Source: Candidatus Poribacteria bacterium | Lineage (GTDB): Bacteria; Poribacteria; WGA-4E; WGA-3G | Assembly: GCA_003635315.1 (NCBI GenBank) | Contig: PYJD01000034.1 | Location: 62,001-126,000 of the forward strand | Direction of reading: 5' to 3' | DNA: 64,000 bases | Shown here: piece after piece, positions 1-10,667 of the stretch | Position numbering within the stretch: the stretch's first letter is position 1 | Layout: each line of letters starts with the position of its first letter | The notes under the pieces: model-generated | The model's input: the letters and a program-made list of their open reading frames with translations, nothing else | Database searches by the model: none | What the model was told of the DNA's origin: nothing | Position numbers and translations under genes: made by a program

Positions 1-939
1 GAAGTTGATGAACGTAAGGAAGACCCACGCGATTTCGATATGTGGAAAGCAGCAAAACCTGGTGAACCGTATTGGGAGAGTCCATGGGGACACGGCAGAC
101 CCGGTTGGCATATTGAATGTTCATCTATGGCGATGAAGCATCTCGGCGAAACAATTGATATACACGCTGGTGGTGAAGATCTCTTGTTCCCTCACCATGA
201 AAATGAAATAGCCCAAAGTGAATTAGCAACAGGCGTTCCATTTGCACGATATTGGGTTCATGTTGCTTTCCTAAAAATAGATGGTAAACGGATGGGTAAA
301 TCCGAAAAAAACTTTATTCTATTGAGAGAAGCACTTGATAAATATCCCGCAGAAGTTATCAGGCATTTCCTCGTTTCTGCCCACTATCGTCATCCCCTTG
401 ATTATAGTATAGAGAGTTTACAAACATCTGAATCCGCACTAAGACGTTTGAACAATTGCTTAGATACATTGAAAAAATTTACAACCGATATAGATGAGTC
501 CATAGATACCCAGGACGACTTGACAACGGATGACAATTCACTGGTGTCAGCAATAGATACAATGCAATCTGGATTTATCCGAGCAATGGATACTGATTTC
601 AATACAGCACAGGCTGTCGGATCAATTTTCACACTTGTCAGTACTGTCAATAAATCAATTGCAAAAAATAATGGAATATCCAATCATATCTATACCCATG
701 CTTACAATGCACTCATTGAAACTTGTGAAGTTCTCGGAATCTATAGTACTAACGAACAAGACACTGGAAAAACTGATGAATATCTTGATCCAGTACTTAA
801 CCTCCTTTTAGATATTCGACAAGATGCGCGAAACCGTAAGGATTGGGATACATCTGATATGATTCGCGATCGACTCAAAGAACTTAATATTGAAATTCAA
901 GACACCAAAGAAGGATCAACTTGGAAATTTATTTCTTAA
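1..939 (+). CDS. cysS: Cysteine--tRNA ligase (C-terminal part)
   Basis: Class I aminoacyl-tRNA synthetase charging tRNA-Cys in the cytoplasm. The open frame runs in from the window edge, so the N-terminus with the HIGH motif is missing; about 312 residues are visible. Seen: the zinc-site region with WHIECSSMA and HAGGEDLLFPHHENE, where His, Cys and Glu ligands of the cysteine-binding zinc are expected, followed by the KMSKS-like loop KRMGKSEKN, then the helical DALR and anticodon-binding region ending in a WKF segment. The second residue of the signature loop is R and the third M-G-K-S, a tolerable variant of KMSKS. Downstream genes follow on the same strand after 67 bp with their own ribosome binding site. 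Identification is secure. Confidence 0.96.
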   Translation, partial: EVDERKEDPRDFDMWKAAKPGEPYWESPWGHGRPGWHIECSSMAMKHLGETIDIHAGGEDLLFPHHENEIAQSELATGVPFARYWVHVAFLKIDGKRMGKSEKNFILLREALDKYPAEVIRHFLVSAHYRHPLDYSIESLQTSESALRRLNNCLDTLKKFTTDIDESIDTQDDLTTDDNSLVSAIDTMQSGFIRAMDTDFNTAQAVGSIFTLVSTVNKSIAKNNGISNHIYTHAYNALIETCEVLGIYSTNEQDTGKTDEYLDPVLNLLLDIRQDARNRKDWDTSDMIRDRLKELNIEIQDTKEGSTWKFIS

Positions 940-1006
940 CCAAGACATGACAAATGTATATTGTTCGTGGTATAGTAAATTAACATTATACTAAGGAGTT
1001 TATCTG

Positions 1007-1648
1007 ATGTTTTTAAAAACGATTACCCTATTTTCTATAACTTGCTTCTCTGTAATTGTCATAGCTGGATGTAGTGTCTTGCTATCTGAACAAGAATGGA
1101 GTGAAAATTACGCCCTTCTTGAGGGCACAAATGCATCAAGTCCTCAAATGATTGATGGGAATATGAACACTATTGGGGAATCAACTTTCCCTGTAGGTGC
1201 AAACACTAATTTTGGTTCAAACCCCGCCTCAGAAGTTGTGATTACACTACCCGAAGAAAAAATCATACGACGTATTGTTATTCATTCTGAAAACATTAAG
1301 ACGTTTGACATATTTGCTGATAAGGGTGGGATTATTAAAGAGACAGACTGGAAATTGATTAAAGACGTGAAAAGTGTCAAGACAAATCCGATTGAAATCC
1401 CAGTCTTAGTTCCGTTCCCCACAAAACAGATTCGTGTACGGATTTTATCAACTACAGACGATGCTGGTCTTAGTCGTGCTCAACGAGCTCGAACAGGGGG
1501 TTTTAGACAGTATGGTCAAAACCGACGTGCACAAGCTAAAATTCGAGAAATTGAGTTATATGGCTATAAAACAGCGGAACAAACAAAGGAAAGTACTGCT
1601 GCTGAAAGTCGTGAAAAAGAGCTTGATGATCTACTGAATTTAGAATAA
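1007..1648 (+). CDS. Lipoprotein with F5/8C (discoidin)-like domain
   Basis: Predicted exported lipoprotein of 213 residues. The N-terminus has a hydrophobic signal ending in the lipobox I-A-G-C (Cys about residue 22), so it should be lipid-anchored. The body resembles a discoidin / F5-8 type C beta-sandwich: an N-terminal ASSPQMIDGNMNT segment, an EVVITLPEEKIIRRIVIH strand pair and a terminal IREIELYGY strand, the usual last strand of such carbohydrate- or surface-binding domains. An AAGGAG ribosome binding site lies at 992-997. The next gene encodes a paralogue with the same organisation. Domain assignment is by pattern only; ligand unknown. Confidence 0.72.
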   Translation: MFLKTITLFSITCFSVIVIAGCSVLLSEQEWSENYALLEGTNASSPQMIDGNMNTIGESTFPVGANTNFGSNPASEVVITLPEEKIIRRIVIHSENIKTFDIFADKGGIIKETDWKLIKDVKSVKTNPIEIPVLVPFPTKQIRVRILSTTDDAGLSRAQRARTGGFRQYGQNRRAQAKIREIELYGYKTAEQTKESTAAESREKELDDLLNLE

Positions 1649-1685
1649 CTTCAGCAACATTTATCCCATCATTAGGAGGTAATAC

Positions 1686-2273
1686 ATGCGTACTGGTTAC
1701 TTATTATTAATTCTATGCTGGATAATCGGGTTGTCTGGCTGTATTCTGGCATCAAACCCGGCACAGAACTGGAGTCAAAACATTGCAATTTCAGCTGCAG
1801 GTTCAGACTCTAAATTTCATGATGACAATATTTATACCGAAGGTGAAACTACTACTATACGTGAAGACGCAAGGGATGTTGCCTCACAACAAGAATCAGA
1901 TAATTTTACAGAGGCAATCTTAAGTTGGAATATCCCTCAAACAATACAACACGTTGTCATTAAAGCAAAAGAAGGACAATTGGAATTTTTCGAGATCCAA
2001 TATATGGACGACAACAGCGAGTGGATAACAGTGAAAGAGGTGAAAGACAATCTTCGTACAGAATATAAGACAACACTTCAGCAGCCGGTTGTTACAAAGA
2101 AATTCCGTTTAAAAGTCCCACGTAGATGGGATTCGCGACGGGTCGGAGGTCAAAGTCGTTACAAAAGATCTGAAACTGGTGCACCTACTTCTGCCGAGTT
2201 TAGAAAAATTCAGGAGATTGAACTCTATTACGCGCTTCCAACACCAACTGCTGATGCTAAACCTATACAATAA
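1686..2273 (+). CDS. Lipoprotein with F5/8C-like domain (paralogue)
   Basis: 195-residue exported lipoprotein with signal sequence and lipobox L-S-G-C (Cys about residue 19). Like the preceding gene it has AQNWSQNIAIS near the start, a central ILSWNIPQTIQHVVIKA strand and a terminal IQEIELYYA strand, so the two appear to be a tandem duplication of one discoidin-like surface protein. An AGGAGG site precedes the ATG by a few bases (1674-1679). The spacing of 37 bp to the upstream gene suggests co-transcription. Function beyond surface binding cannot be stated. Confidence 0.7.
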   Translation: MRTGYLLLILCWIIGLSGCILASNPAQNWSQNIAISAAGSDSKFHDDNIYTEGETTTIREDARDVASQQESDNFTEAILSWNIPQTIQHVVIKAKEGQLEFFEIQYMDDNSEWITVKEVKDNLRTEYKTTLQQPVVTKKFRLKVPRRWDSRRVGGQSRYKRSETGAPTSAEFRKIQEIELYYALPTPTADAKPIQ

Positions 2274-2340
2274 GCAACAGCGATACAAACTTGTTATCAA
2301 TCAAGGTAGTAAATCTGGTAAGAGGGTTCATCTTTAGACG

Positions 2341-3540
2341 ATGTTATCACCAGAAACAACGAATCTTATCCATCTAAACCTTATTCAAGGTATCGGATCT
2401 AAAACCGTTCCGTTCTTAATCGATACTTTAGGGAGTGCCGAAGCAGTATTAAACGCAACCCCACAAGAATTAGACAGAATCGAGGAGTTGACACCATCTA
2501 TACGAAAGAGTTTAGAAAATAAAAAACTCGGTTCTCCATTTGAACGTGAATTAGAGCTGATTGAAGAATATGATTGCCGTGTGGTCACATTATATGATGA
2601 GGATTATCCTCCACTGTTAAAGGAGATAGACACACCACCTTTGCTGCTGTATGTCAGAGGGGAACTGATACAGGAAGACGCTTTTAGTATTGCACTTGTC
2701 GGTTCACGAGAAGCGAAAGATTATGGCAGACGCGTGAGTTATCAATTAGCCTATCAACTTGCACAACGTGGAATTACGGTTACCAGTGGTTTTGCGAAAG
2801 GAATAGATACTTGTGCACACAGAGGTGCTCTTGAGGGAAATGGGAGGACATTAGCTGTAATGGGAAACGGTTTAAGTGTAACATATCCTTCTGGTAATAG
2901 TGAAATGGAAGAGAAAATAATAGAATCTGGCGCGCTGATCTCCGAATTCCCAATGAGTATGAAACCCAGATCTGAAAACTTCCCCAGACGAAATCGCATT
3001 ATTAGTGGTCTAACCCTTGGGACAGTTGTAGTTGAAGCATCAAACCGTAGCGGTGCACTAATTACAGCACGACTTGCTTCCGAACAAGGCAGAGAAGTCT
3101 TCGCTGTTCCAGGTGAAATTTTCTCTGAATTATCAACTGGCACTAATAAGTTAATTGATAATGGGGCTAAACTTATCAGTACTATAGAGGATTTATTAGA
3201 ATCACTTCCACATCATCTGATCAATCAAATTCCTACCGGTTCACCCGACTTACATACAGAGAAGAAACCAGAAATTGTACATACCTCCTCTCTGATAAAC
3301 AGTGAAGAAAACGAAACTCCTACTGAGGAGAAAGTATCTACTCCTACCATTCCTCCTCCAGATTTAACCGATGACGAGAAGTCTGTTTTTAATGCAATTG
3401 AAGTCCCCGCCTCACATATTGATACAATTGTTCGGACAACCCAATTGCCAATAAACCAAGTATCAGGTGTTCTATTAATGTTGGAACTCAAAGGTATTAT
3501 TCAACAGTTACCTGGGAAACAATTCACTAAGGATATTTGA
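2341..3540 (+). CDS. dprA: DNA-processing protein DprA
   Basis: RecA/SSB partner that loads RecA on incoming single-stranded DNA during natural transformation; cytoplasmic. 399 residues, typical of the long form. Seen: N-terminal helix-hairpin-like region (1-70), a DYPPLLKEIDTPPLLLYVRG linker (about 88-108), then the Rossmann DprA core with GSREAKDYGRR, SGFAKGIDTCAHRGAL, the FPRRNRIISGL motif and EASNRSGALITARLA. A proline/Thr-rich linker leads to a C-terminal winged-helix (about 345-399). It ends 13 bp before accA. Full length with all expected motifs. Confidence 0.96.
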   Translation: MLSPETTNLIHLNLIQGIGSKTVPFLIDTLGSAEAVLNATPQELDRIEELTPSIRKSLENKKLGSPFERELELIEEYDCRVVTLYDEDYPPLLKEIDTPPLLLYVRGELIQEDAFSIALVGSREAKDYGRRVSYQLAYQLAQRGITVTSGFAKGIDTCAHRGALEGNGRTLAVMGNGLSVTYPSGNSEMEEKIIESGALISEFPMSMKPRSENFPRRNRIISGLTLGTVVVEASNRSGALITARLASEQGREVFAVPGEIFSELSTGTNKLIDNGAKLISTIEDLLESLPHHLINQIPTGSPDLHTEKKPEIVHTSSLINSEENETPTEEKVSTPTIPPPDLTDDEKSVFNAIEVPASHIDTIVRTTQLPINQVSGVLLMLELKGIIQQLPGKQFTKDI

Positions 3541-3553
3541 GAGGAACTAATTT

Positions 3554-4525
3554 GTGAATTCAACAGAATTAGATTTTGAAAAACCGCTTATTGAATTAGA
3601 ACGACACCTCACACAATTGGATACTTTCAGAGAAGCTCACCCAGAGTTAGATCTTACAGAAGGTTTTGCTGCTCTGAAACATAATGCCGAAACACTTACA
3701 AAACAAACATTTCAAAAGTTAAGTCGATGGGATAAGGTCCGATTGGCACGGCATCCACAACGTCCCCAAGCCTCCTTATATATTGATGCGCTTCTTGATG
3801 ACCCTGTTGAATTACGTAGTGATAAGTTATACGGGGATGATCGAGCACTAATTGGTGGATTTGCATGGTTTGAAGATCAACCTGTCGTCTACCTTGCCCA
3901 GCAGAAAGGGACAAATCTTGTTGAACGACAAGAAATGAACTTTGGGTATACCCACCCTGAAGGCTATAGAAAAGCAAGACGTTTAATGCAGTTGGCAAAC
4001 AAATTTAACCGTCCATTACTCTGTTTTGTTGATACGCCTGGGGCACATTTTGATCTCCGATCCGAAGAATATGGTCAGGCAACAGCAATTGCAGAAAACC
4101 TCGCTGAAATGATACAGATGCGTGTTCCAATTCTTGTCGTGATTATTGGTGAAGGTGGGAGCGGTGGCGCCTTAGCAATTGCAGTTGGAAATCGTGTGTT
4201 AATGATGGAATATGCCATCTATTGTGTTGCACCACCTGAAGCATGTAGCGGTATTGTGTGGAAAGATAAAGGCGAACACGCACCTGAAGCAACTGAAGGC
4301 TATAAACCCACAGCACCCGATCTATTAAAAGTCGGTGTCATAGATCAAGTCATACGCGAACCACTCGGAGGGGCACATCGAGATCCTGATTCTGCAGCAC
4401 GGAACGTCAAACGTGCTATGCGGAAACACTTGACAGAATTGATGCAGATGACCGAAAAACAACTCATCCAACAACGTTGTGATCGCTATCGAAATCTTGG
4501 ACTTTTTGGGGAAGATGAGATGTAA
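3554..4525 (+). CDS. accA: Acetyl-CoA carboxylase carboxyltransferase subunit alpha
   Basis: Alpha subunit of the carboxyltransferase that moves the carboxyl group from biotin to acetyl-CoA, first step of fatty-acid synthesis. 323 residues, the usual length. Seen: N-terminal coiled helix (LDFEKPLIELERHL), the core FVDTPGAHFDL and IGEGGSGGALAIAVGN loop that forms an oxyanion hole, and VAPPEACSGIVWKD. The start is GTG at 3554 with GAGGAA at 3541-3546. accD is not in the window. The TAA stop (4523-4525) overlaps the first base of the inverted terminal repeat of a MITE-like element, so the element abuts the gene. Confidence 0.95.
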   Translation: MNSTELDFEKPLIELERHLTQLDTFREAHPELDLTEGFAALKHNAETLTKQTFQKLSRWDKVRLARHPQRPQASLYIDALLDDPVELRSDKLYGDDRALIGGFAWFEDQPVVYLAQQKGTNLVERQEMNFGYTHPEGYRKARRLMQLANKFNRPLLCFVDTPGAHFDLRSEEYGQATAIAENLAEMIQMRVPILVVIIGEGGSGGALAIAVGNRVLMMEYAIYCVAPPEACSGIVWKDKGEHAPEATEGYKPTAPDLLKVGVIDQVIREPLGGAHRDPDSAARNVKRAMRKHLTELMQMTEKQLIQQRCDRYRNLGLFGEDEM

Positions 4526-4800
4526 TACCATTTCTAATTTATAACGTCTCTTTTGTAGCATAAACTTTCCAGTTTGTGTTTATAATGTCTCTTTTGTAGC
4601 ATAAACTTTCCAGTTTGTGTTTATAATGTCTCTTTTGTAGCATAAACTTTCCAGTTTGTGTTTATAATGTCTCTTTTGTAGCATAAACTTTCCAGTTTGT
4701 GTTTATAATGTCTCTTTTGTAGCATAAACTTTCCAGTTTGTGCCACATTCCGCTTCATGTCTAACAATAAGTAATGGGAGAAAATTAATAGAAATGGTAT
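4525..4800. mobile_element. MITE-like element, family A, with 5 internal 41-bp tandem units
   Basis: Short non-coding element with perfect 11-bp inverted ends ATACCATTTCT (4525-4535) and AGAAATGGTAT (4790-4800). The interior holds five head-to-tail 41-bp units starting at 4540, 4581, 4622, 4663 and 4704, each with TGTCTCTTTTGTAGC, then CATAAACT-TTCC-AGTTTGTG, a short hairpin. The last unit is followed by CCACATTCCGCTTCAT as in the single-unit copies at 21134 and 21364. The ends sit next to TA dinucleotides, as in Tc1/IS630-type MITEs, but no transposase is present in the window. Confidence 0.85.
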
Positions 4801-4883
4801 AATTTATGAGTTTTTTTTACCTTCTATTCAAAATACAAAAATGAGAAACACACAAAACTGTATAAGATCTATTCTAAATAAAT

Positions 4884-6014
4884 ATGATAATTCGGACTAT
4901 TACAACAGGCATTCCGTACCCATACTCTCCATACCAACTTCAACGGGCAGCAGAATTTAACACAGCATGTCATACATGTTTTACAAACAACGGTTACGAA
5001 GTACAAACTACACGGGTAAGTAGTCAAACATGGGATGATGTCCGGCAATTAGATACCGTTCTCACATTAGAATCTGATGCAAAAGCATTAGGGATAGATT
5101 TCGTCAATTTAGGTACAATCCTACCCGAAAACCGTTCCACAGAAAGTAATCTTTCACGGGTCGTGGATGTAATTGTCCAGAGCGAAATACTCTTTACAAC
5201 CGTAACAATCACTACCCAAGCTGGATATATTAGTACAAAAACCGCTGAAAACGCCGCAAATATCATACACCAGATTGCACACCAAACGGAGGATGGTTAT
5301 GGTAACCTGCGTTTTGCCGCTCTAATGAACTGCCCACCAAATACGCCTTTCTTTCCAGCAGCATACTGGCAAGATACAAGAACTAATTTTGGAATCGGAT
5401 GGCAAGCATCAGACCTTGTACAACAAGCCTTCAAAGATGCTACCAATTTAGAGCAGGCATTGGATAATTTGAAAACTGTAATGGAAATGGAAGGACAAAG
5501 AATAGTCGCTTTAGCAGAAGAGTTGGCTCAAGAATGGGGAATCAAGTTTGTGGGTATTGACGTTTCCCCTGCCCCGATGGGTGAGGATAGTATTGCTTAT
5601 GCTATGGAGGAACAACTACCGGGACATTTCGGTGAACGTGGTACTTTGACAGTTGCAGCAGGAATAACAAGAACACTACGCAACCTATCACTTCCATTAT
5701 GTGGGTACTCAGGATTGATGCTCCCTGTCCTTGAAGATGTTGGATTGGGTAAACGCGGTGAAGAAGGTCACTTCAATTTAGACAGTCTTTTACTCTATTC
5801 GACTGTCTGTGGAACAGGTCTTGACACTATACCTATTCCAGGGGACGTTTCCATATCCCAAATTACTGCCATTCTGATCGACGTAGCGACGCTTTCAACA
5901 CAATTAAATAAACCGTTGTCTGTTCGTTTGTTCCCTGTTCCCGGTCTTAAGGCAGGTGAGATAACCCAGTTTCAATCCCCTTATCTGACAAATACTGCTG
6001 TAATGCAGATATAA
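4884..6014 (+). CDS. DUF711 / UPF0210 (PFL family) protein
   Basis: 376-residue soluble protein of the DUF711/UPF0210 family, whose founding structure resembles glycyl-radical enzymes of the PFL class but without a known reaction. Diagnostic stretches: MIIRTITTGIPYPYSP at the start, LGIDFVNLGTI, RFAALMNCPPNTPFFPAAYW, and GIDVSPAPMGEDSIAYAME followed by GYSGLMLPVLED. It lies alone between the MITE at 4525-4800 and a repeat-rich spacer; no clear Shine-Dalgarno was seen just before the ATG. Family is secure, biochemical role unknown. Confidence 0.85.
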   Translation: MIIRTITTGIPYPYSPYQLQRAAEFNTACHTCFTNNGYEVQTTRVSSQTWDDVRQLDTVLTLESDAKALGIDFVNLGTILPENRSTESNLSRVVDVIVQSEILFTTVTITTQAGYISTKTAENAANIIHQIAHQTEDGYGNLRFAALMNCPPNTPFFPAAYWQDTRTNFGIGWQASDLVQQAFKDATNLEQALDNLKTVMEMEGQRIVALAEELAQEWGIKFVGIDVSPAPMGEDSIAYAMEEQLPGHFGERGTLTVAAGITRTLRNLSLPLCGYSGLMLPVLEDVGLGKRGEEGHFNLDSLLLYSTVCGTGLDTIPIPGDVSISQITAILIDVATLSTQLNKPLSVRLFPVPGLKAGEITQFQSPYLTNTAVMQI

Positions 6015-6149
6015 TATGACATATAAACATCATCCAAATAATACGGTAGGAGCGGTTTGGAACCCCTCCATAGGTGTCAATTTAAGGATTTCCCAAACAT
6101 ATTTAGGTGATTTCTACCCTCTTGTAGGTCGGGTAGAGGAACGAAACCC

Positions 6150-6252
6150 GCCGAATTCCATACGCGGATTCGGCGTTGATTTGGACGAATTCCATACGCG
6201 GATTCGGCGTTGATTGGACGAATTCCATACGCGGATTCGGCGTTGATTTGGA
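6150..6252 (+). repeat. Three tandem hairpin units with GTTGATT tail
   Basis: Each unit can fold GCCGAAT / ATTCGGC (first copy 6150-6156 with 6168-6174) around a loop that contains CCATACGCG, and each is followed immediately by GTTGATT (6175-6181 in the first copy). Units begin at 6152, 6186 and 6219, spacing 34 and 33 bp. The same loop and tail recur with other stems at 6304 and 12572. Confidence 0.8.
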
Positions 6253-6303
6253 CATGAGACGCTTTTGTATCCTGGAAATTTTTGTTTTCTTTCGATTCGA
6301 CCC

Positions 6304-6335
6304 GTAGCATGCCATACGCGCATGCTACGTTGATT
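6304..6335 (+). repeat. Hairpin repeat, stem GTAGCATGC, GTTGATT tail
   Basis: Perfect 9-bp stem GTAGCATGC (6304-6312) with GCATGCTAC (6320-6328), loop CATACGC, followed by GTTGATT (6329-6335). The loop region and tail match the neighbouring hairpins at 6150-6252 although the stem sequence is different. Confidence 0.8.
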
Positions 6336-6383
6336 CCCTACGAGGACATGTAATCACTAAATTGATACCTATGGAGCGGTTTG

Positions 6384-6499
6384 ATGAAGTTTAATTATTA
6401 AAATCGGTAATTCTAATTTGCCGCTGCCCACGGTAGGTGCGGTTTGGAACCGCACCGGATTTCGTCAAGATCTTACCGAATGAATAACTTAATCTTCAT
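6384..6499. mobile_element. MITE-like element, family B (116 bp)
   Basis: Non-coding element with imperfect inverted ends ATGAAGTTTAATTATT at the left and, on the other strand, ATGAAGATTAAGTTATT at the right. The centre carries the palindromic core GGTGCGGTTTGGAACCGCACC-like hairpin. Close copies lie at 12410-12557 (with an insertion), 21249-21363 and 58168-58282 (opposite orientation). Here it sits between GGAGCGGTTTG and GAACCGCTCC, so a longer palindrome encloses it. Confidence 0.8.
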
Positions 6500-6612
6500 G
6501 AACCGCTCCAAATATAATATTACATGTGAATTTAAGAGAACTATTCATTAGAAATGGTATATCATTCGACAAATGAATAAATAAACCTTCATCAAACCGA
6601 TCCTACCATGGT

Positions 6613-9098
<2,486 letters not shown>

Positions 9099-9914
9099 TT
9101 ACGGATGGGGATTTGCATAGTCATACCATTCGAGGATACGCCAACCTCCGTCTTCCCGATGCTCCAAAACAAAAGCCATTCGTCCCGATGTATAAGATTC
9201 GCTACCCTCAAAAGTGAATCTTACACCGTAATTATACTCAACCATCGCAATTGTATCACTCAAAAATTCGATATCTCCATTCTTAGAGAGATCCATATTA
9301 AGGGCGCGAGTCGTATTGAAGATTCTTAATGCACCCTCACGTTCCTTTTGACCACCCCGAAATATAACATCATCATCCATATTATTAGGTGTTCCCATAT
9401 CGCTAATATAGAAGAAATCGTCTTCCCATATCGCACCCATATAACCTTCAATATCGTAAGATTCAAAGGCGTTTCTCCATTGAAGTTCTATCACCGACGT
9501 TATCTTGGATTTCTCTTGAGCATAGTCCATTCCGGTCTCTTCTATCTCGTTTTCTTTAGACTCTACTTCCTCAACAGATTCATTCTGTTTTCGATTGGAT
9601 GAGAGCCATGATTGAAATTCTTTGATGTCGCTATCCTGGCTCTGAGCTGTAGGAACATTTTCTGGTACTGATGACGTTATTGTATCACCAGATTCAACTA
9701 CCAAATTTTCTTGTTCAGTCTCTGAAACTCTTCGCGTACTGTTCTCAATAAACGGTGATTTTGTGATTCGTCGATCTTTCAATTTAACAACTTCATGTAC
9801 TTCCTCTATTTCCTGATGTGGATTGTTTAACACTTGAAAAGCAAAGAATCCAACAACAGATACACAAATCATTCCAATGATTACTTTAAAAGCCGTACCC
9901 TTTCTTACTGACAT
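9099..9914 (-). CDS. Membrane-anchored NTF2/SnoaL-like protein
   Basis: 271 residues. A single hydrophobic segment (about residues 9-28, FKVIIGMICVSVVGFFAF) follows a short basic N-terminus, suggesting an inner-membrane anchor with the rest outside the cytoplasm. Residues 30-140 are polar, acidic and low complexity (EVEEVESKENEIEE-like). The C-terminal part (about 145-271) looks like an NTF2/DUF4440 cone fold: WRNAFESYDIEGYMGAIWED, then beta strands ending in WRILEWYDY. Such domains bind small ligands or act as enzymes; no catalytic residue can be named. An AGGAGGCATT site precedes the ATG. Confidence 0.65.
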   Translation of the reverse strand: MSVRKGTAFKVIIGMICVSVVGFFAFQVLNNPHQEIEEVHEVVKLKDRRITKSPFIENSTRRVSETEQENLVVESGDTITSSVPENVPTAQSQDSDIKEFQSWLSSNRKQNESVEEVESKENEIEETGMDYAQEKSKITSVIELQWRNAFESYDIEGYMGAIWEDDFFYISDMGTPNNMDDDVIFRGGQKEREGALRIFNTTRALNMDLSKNGDIEFLSDTIAMVEYNYGVRFTFEGSESYTSGRMAFVLEHREDGGWRILEWYDYANPHP

Positions 9915-10057
9915 AATGCCTCCTAAAACAAGTAAAGTGTTAGACGAAATTTTCTACTACCACGGTAGCAAAACATCCTATATTCATATATGAGTTCTCA
10001 TGCTTAGATTATCTTCAAAAAATCAACTACTTTCTCTGGAATAACTAATTCCATTTC

Positions 10058-10509
10058 TCAATACCTTCGCCAATAATAGACATTCTGTTAGATTGCGTGT
10101 TGTAGCACATTCTGTTAGATTGTGCGTTGTAGCACATTCTGTTAGATTGTGCGTTTTGTAGCACATTCTGTTAGATTGTGCGTTTTGTAGCACATTCTGT
10201 TAGATTGTGCGTTTTGTAGCACATTCTGTTAGATTGTGTGTGTTGTAGCACATTCTGTTAGATTGTGCGTTTTGTAGCACATTCTGTTAGATTGTGCGTT
10301 TTGTAGCACATTCTGTTAGATTGTGCGTTTTGTAGCACATTCTGTTAGATTGTGCCTATTGTCAAAACAGGTTATATGGTAATTAAAAATACTTCAACGA
10401 AAACCTGAAGTTATTTTTATTCATAGAATCATACAATATCACAGAGAAATGGTAGATCAACACTATGTACTCATTCAACTGAAGCATTCAAAAATGGCGA
10501 AGGTATTGA
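10058..10509. mobile_element. Element with 15-bp inverted ends carrying a 10-copy tandem array
   Basis: Inverted ends TCAATACCTTCGCCA (10058-10072) and TGGCGAAGGTATTGA (10495-10509) bracket a 452-bp non-coding element. Just inside the left end are ten tandem units (starts 10080, 10107, 10134, then every 29 bp to 10337). Each unit starts ACATTCTGTTAGATTG and ends in TTTTGTAGC or TTGTAGC; unit length is 27 then 29 bp. A 12-copy array in opposite orientation at 61919-62254 carries the same flank (AATAATAGACATTCTG on the complementary strand), so both derive from one element type. Confidence 0.85.
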
Positions 10510-10667
10510 TTTCTAAGAAATACTATAAATTATGACATATAATTCATGGCATGCCCTAATATCTTGGTAGTACAGACATATCGTACATTTCACTTGTCAA
10601 TTCTCATATCATTTGATAGGATAGCAGACTATAACAATATAACTGTGACAAGAAGGGAAATCACCAC
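10510..10667. other. Leader region of sulfatase gene, no site recognised
   Basis: 158 bp between the inverted-repeat element and the sulfatase start. AT-rich; a purine stretch AGAAGGGAAA lies about 10 bp before the ATG and may serve as ribosome binding site. No defined promoter was recognised. Confidence 0.35.

Larger units (their letters stand above)
6047..6383. repeat. Interspersed repeat family R3 with hairpin copies inside
   Basis: Non-coding spacer element beginning GGTAGGAGCGGTTTGGAA. It has imperfect inverted ends: CTCCATAGGTGTCAATTTA near 6066 and the reverse complement of CTCCATAGGTATCAATTTA near 6357-6375. A related element lies at 12173-12385 and a fragment near 58316-58360. It contains three tandem copies (starts 6152, 6186, 6219) of a 33-34 bp unit built on GAATTCCATACGCGGATTC, and a separate hairpin at 6304-6328. 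Short repetitive peptides in six-frame translation here are repeat artefacts. Confidence 0.75.

Noticed and set aside
6077-6323. Small frames encoding repeated NAESAYGIRP-like peptides
   Set aside because: They are translations of the three tandem GAATTCCATACGCG units in three frames, not genes.
10080-10362. CRISPR array
   Set aside because: Units are directly adjacent 27-29 bp repeats with no unique spacers and no cas genes are in the window; the same for 61919-62262.
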